Shown here one piece after another: positions 62,049 through 64,000 of a DNA stretch of 64,000 nt. The position numbers and the translations under genes were made by a program. The DNA is from Amycolatopsis mongoliensis (GTDB lineage: Bacteria; Actinomycetota; Actinomycetes; Mycobacteriales; Pseudonocardiaceae), in the NCBI RefSeq assembly GCF_030285665.1, contig NZ_CP127295.1, positions 2,170,001 through 2,234,000 of the forward strand, given 5' to 3'. Under the pieces are notes generated by a model. It did no database searches, was not told the DNA's origin, and saw nothing but the letters and a program-made list of their open reading frames with translations. How positions within the stretch are numbered: the stretch's first letter is position 1; each line of letters begins with the position of its first letter.

Positions 62049-62885
62049 TCAGCCGTTCCGGCCTGAACCGACCAGCCGGTCCTTCAGCGCGCGGGTGTGC
62101 CGCCGGCTGACCGGCAGCACCTTCTCCTCGTTGCCGATCACGACCTGGTAGCCGCCCTGGCCCATGCGCAGCTCGGTGATGAGCGGCAGCGCGACCAGGA
62201 ACGACCGGTGGATCCGGACGAAGCCGGCCTTCTCCCAGCGTTCCTCGAGCTGGGCAAGCGGGATGCGGACCAGGTGGCTGCCGTCGGTGGTGAACAACCG
62301 CGCGTAGTCGCCCTGCGCCTCGACCCAGCGGACCGAGGAGCGCGGGATGAGCTTGGTGGTGCCCGCCAGCTCGACCGGGATGACCTCGTCGTCGTTCTTC
62401 ACGCCCGGCTCGCCGCCCAGGGCACCGGGCGCCGGCGCCGCGGCCGAAGCCAGCTTCTCGATCACGCGCGAGATCGCGCGGTCCAGCCTGTCCTGCTGGT
62501 ACGGCTTCAGCACGTAGTCCAGGGCGCCGAGGTCGAACGCGTTGACCGCCTCTTCGGCGTGCCCGGTGACGAACACGAGCGCGGGCGAGGGCCGGAGCGC
62601 GGCGAACACGCGCGACATCTCCATCCCGGACAACCCGGGCATGTCGATGTCGGCGAAGACGGCGTCGACGATCGGCAGGCCACGCTCCTTGCGGTCGCGT
62701 AGCCTCGGGTCGTCGGTCGACAGCAGCCGCAGCGCCTCCGACGCGTCGATCGCCGGGAACACCTTCGCGACGTGCGGGCTGTTGCGCAGGCAGTGGACCA
62801 GTTCGTCCAGACCTCGAGGCTCGTCGTCCACAGCCAGGACCACGAGCTTCCGGGTGTCATCGTGAGCACTCACAGTGAAACGCAT
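62049..62885 (-). CDS. LytTR-family response regulator
   Basis: A 278-aa regulator. The receiver domain (about 12-140) has VLAVDDEP, phospho-Asp in AVFADIDMPG, T/S in VFVTGHAE and Lys in YVLKPY. The C-terminal LytTR DNA-binding domain (about 165-265) includes LIPRSSVRWVEAQGDYARLFTTDG and VRIHRSFLVAL. The start is uncertain: ATG 62885 is used; TTG 62906 or GTG 62873 are possible. The usual LytS-type sensor kinase is not adjacent. Probably controls the symporter genes that follow. Confidence 0.92.
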   Translation of the reverse strand: MRFTVSAHDDTRKLVVLAVDDEPRGLDELVHCLRNSPHVAKVFPAIDASEALRLLSTDDPRLRDRKERGLPIVDAVFADIDMPGLSGMEMSRVFAALRPSPALVFVTGHAEEAVNAFDLGALDYVLKPYQQDRLDRAISRVIEKLASAAAPAPGALGGEPGVKNDDEVIPVELAGTTKLIPRSSVRWVEAQGDYARLFTTDGSHLVRIPLAQLEERWEKAGFVRIHRSFLVALPLITELRMGQGGYQVVIGNEEKVLPVSRRHTRALKDRLVGSGRNG

Positions 62886-62936
62886 CCTGCCCATTGCCGA
62901 GTGCAATGTCCAGCCCCCGTCTGCCTGAAGTGGGGA

Positions 62937-62960
62937 GACCCGCGGCCGGGGCCGCGGGTC
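62937..62960. terminator. Hairpin after the GH16 gene
   Basis: A perfect 11-bp stem (62937-62947 with 62950-62960) with a 2-nt loop, just downstream of the GH16 stop. Likely terminator, without a strong T-run. Confidence 0.65.
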
Positions 62961-62967
62961 CCTCGTC

Positions 62968-64000
62968 TCAATGCACGAACGTGAACCAGTTGAGGTTCAC
63001 GAAGTCGGCGGGCTGGCCGCTCGTGAAGGTCACGTACACGTTGTGCACGCCGGTCACCCCGCTGATGTTGGCCGGGACCGTCCGCCAGCTCTGCCAGCCG
63101 CCGGTGTTGCCGACGGCGAAGCTGCCGATCGGCGCGTTGGCGAGGCTGTCGAGCCGCACCTCCACCAGCCCGCTCACGCCGCCGGCCGCCCCGGACGCCA
63201 CCCGTGCCTGGAAGTTCGTCGCCGCGGAGCTGCCGAAGTCCACGCTCGGGTAGAGCGCCCAGTCGCCGTTGCCCGCCGGGCCGATGTTCTCGCCTCCGCC
63301 GGTGTCGCTGGTCGTCTGCTTGGCCAGGCCGTTCTGCTGGGTGTACGACTCGGCCTGGATGGTGCTGTACGCGCTGCTGCCGCCGGACGGCGGCGTCGTG
63401 GTCGTGGTCGGCGGGGTCGTGGTCCCGCCGCCCGAACCGCGCGTGGTGACCGTCACGTAGTCGACGACCATCGGGCGGCCCGGCACGACCCCCGGCCCCG
63501 GCGTGGTCGTGCCGGAGTTGTTGTTGGGGAACGCGCCGCCGATCGCGACGTTCAGCAGCACGAAGTAGCCCTGGTGGCCGGTCATGTTCGCCCACGTCGT
63601 CGCGTCGACCTGGTTCTGGCTGACCGAGTGGAACTGCTGCCCGTCGACGAACCAGCGGAACACCTGCGGGCTGACGCTCGCGTCCCATTCGAAGCGGTAG
63701 GTGTGGAAGGCCGACTGGCAGCTGCTGCCGGGGCAGGCCCGGTTCGCGACGATGCCGGTGGTCTCGTTGCACGGGCCGCCGGGGTTGACGCCGCAGTGCA
63801 GGACGCCCCAGACGGAGTTGATCCCGTTGACGTTCTCCATGATGTCGAACTCGCCGACGGCCGGCCAGTTCCACCAGTTGCCGCGGTAGGGGCCGCCGAG
63901 GGCCCAGAACGCGGGCCAGTAGCCGAGCGCGGCCGCGCCGGTGACGTTCGGCATCTGGATCCGGCTTTCGATCCGCAGGACACCGCCGGCCGGCGGCTTG
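62968..64000 (-). CDS. GH16 glycoside hydrolase with C-terminal CBM (partial)
   Basis: The 3' part (about 344 codons) of a secreted GH16 enzyme; the 5' part runs off the window at 64000. The catalytic motif EFDIMENVNG (ExDxxE) is present, with preceding ALGYWPAFWALGGP and TWANMTGHQGYFVLLNVAIGG typical of the laminarinase/beta-glucanase group. A T/P/G linker leads to a CBM6-like module (AYSTIQAESYTQQNG, GDWALYPSVDFG). It probably cleaves beta-1,3-glucan or related polysaccharide outside the cell. Confidence 0.93.
   Translation of the reverse strand, partial: KPPAGGVLRIESRIQMPNVTGAAALGYWPAFWALGGPYRGNWWNWPAVGEFDIMENVNGINSVWGVLHCGVNPGGPCNETTGIVANRACPGSSCQSAFHTYRFEWDASVSPQVFRWFVDGQQFHSVSQNQVDATTWANMTGHQGYFVLLNVAIGGAFPNNNSGTTTPGPGVVPGRPMVVDYVTVTTRGSGGGTTTPPTTTTTPPSGGSSAYSTIQAESYTQQNGLAKQTTSDTGGGENIGPAGNGDWALYPSVDFGSSAATNFQARVASGAAGGVSGLVEVRLDSLANAPIGSFAVGNTGGWQSWRTVPANISGVTGVHNVYVTFTSGQPADFVNLNWFTFVH

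Overview
The window is high-GC actinobacterial chromosome, and the gene set points to the Pseudonocardiaceae, with Amycolatopsis or a close relative most likely (inference from gene content, not a database match). The indicators are a mycothiol S-conjugate amidase, IdeR/DmdR-type iron boxes, a fused CydDC transporter, SigE-type sigma factors, many GTG/TTG starts and 4-bp gene overlaps, excalibur and sortase surface proteins, and DUF families typical of actinobacteria. No rRNA, tRNA, transposase, integrase, prophage or CRISPR array was seen.

Layout. 1-8 kb: a septum-formation-like membrane protein coupled to a zincin, an MFS exporter, a DUF4232 lipoprotein, histidine phosphatase + prephenate dehydratase (pheA), a macro-domain protein and pantothenate kinase (coaA). 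8-16 kb: conserved proteins of unknown role, a NIT-type sensor without a kinase, a MazG-like pyrophosphohydrolase, a small P-loop kinase, a membrane protein with a decayed exonuclease domain plus TerB-like and BRCT regions, and an SNase/excalibur protein. 16.4-21.3 kb: a two-gene cassette of a 1340-aa DUF4011 superfamily-1 helicase with a C-terminal PD-(D/E)XK nuclease, followed with zero spacing by a HEPN/abortive-infection-like protein. This is the best candidate for an undescribed (or split-Hhe-like) defence system. 21.5-25 kb: an XPB N-terminal-domain protein, then a class F sortase and its excalibur-type substrate. 25-33 kb: a NarL-type regulator and GAF histidine kinase beside cydA-cydB-cydDC, with three DnaA-box-like 9-mers between cydA and cydB.

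33-44 kb: an S41 peptidase, a GDT1-type cation exchanger, DUF998, an IclR regulator with a conserved unknown protein divergent from homogentisate dioxygenase (hmgA), a substrate-binding/VWA protein with a coiled-coil partner, and an MFS/LysR pair. 44-48.6 kb: an iron-linked stretch with an IdeR/DmdR box before a DUF2470 protein, an F420/FMN-type oxidoreductase, a CPBP protease, arginine deiminase, and a ferritin preceded by an array of iron-box-like sites and a perfect 21-bp inverted repeat. 48.6-53 kb: an ECF sigma factor with a likely membrane partner, DUF952, DUF5926 and a cytochrome P450; the intergenic DNA here carries degenerate gene-end duplications and a 21-bp tandem repeat. 53-57.5 kb: mca, a DHA2 drug exporter with a divergent TetR, DUF4328 and rhodanese. 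57.5-62.9 kb: two sodium:solute (acetate-type) symporters with small membrane partners and a LytTR response regulator. The window ends inside a secreted GH16 glycosidase with a CBM.

Genome style: coding density is high. Operons are chained by ATGA, GTGA or TTGA overlaps. Several convergent pairs end in interlocked stop codons (CTAG three times, TTAA once, TGATCA once).
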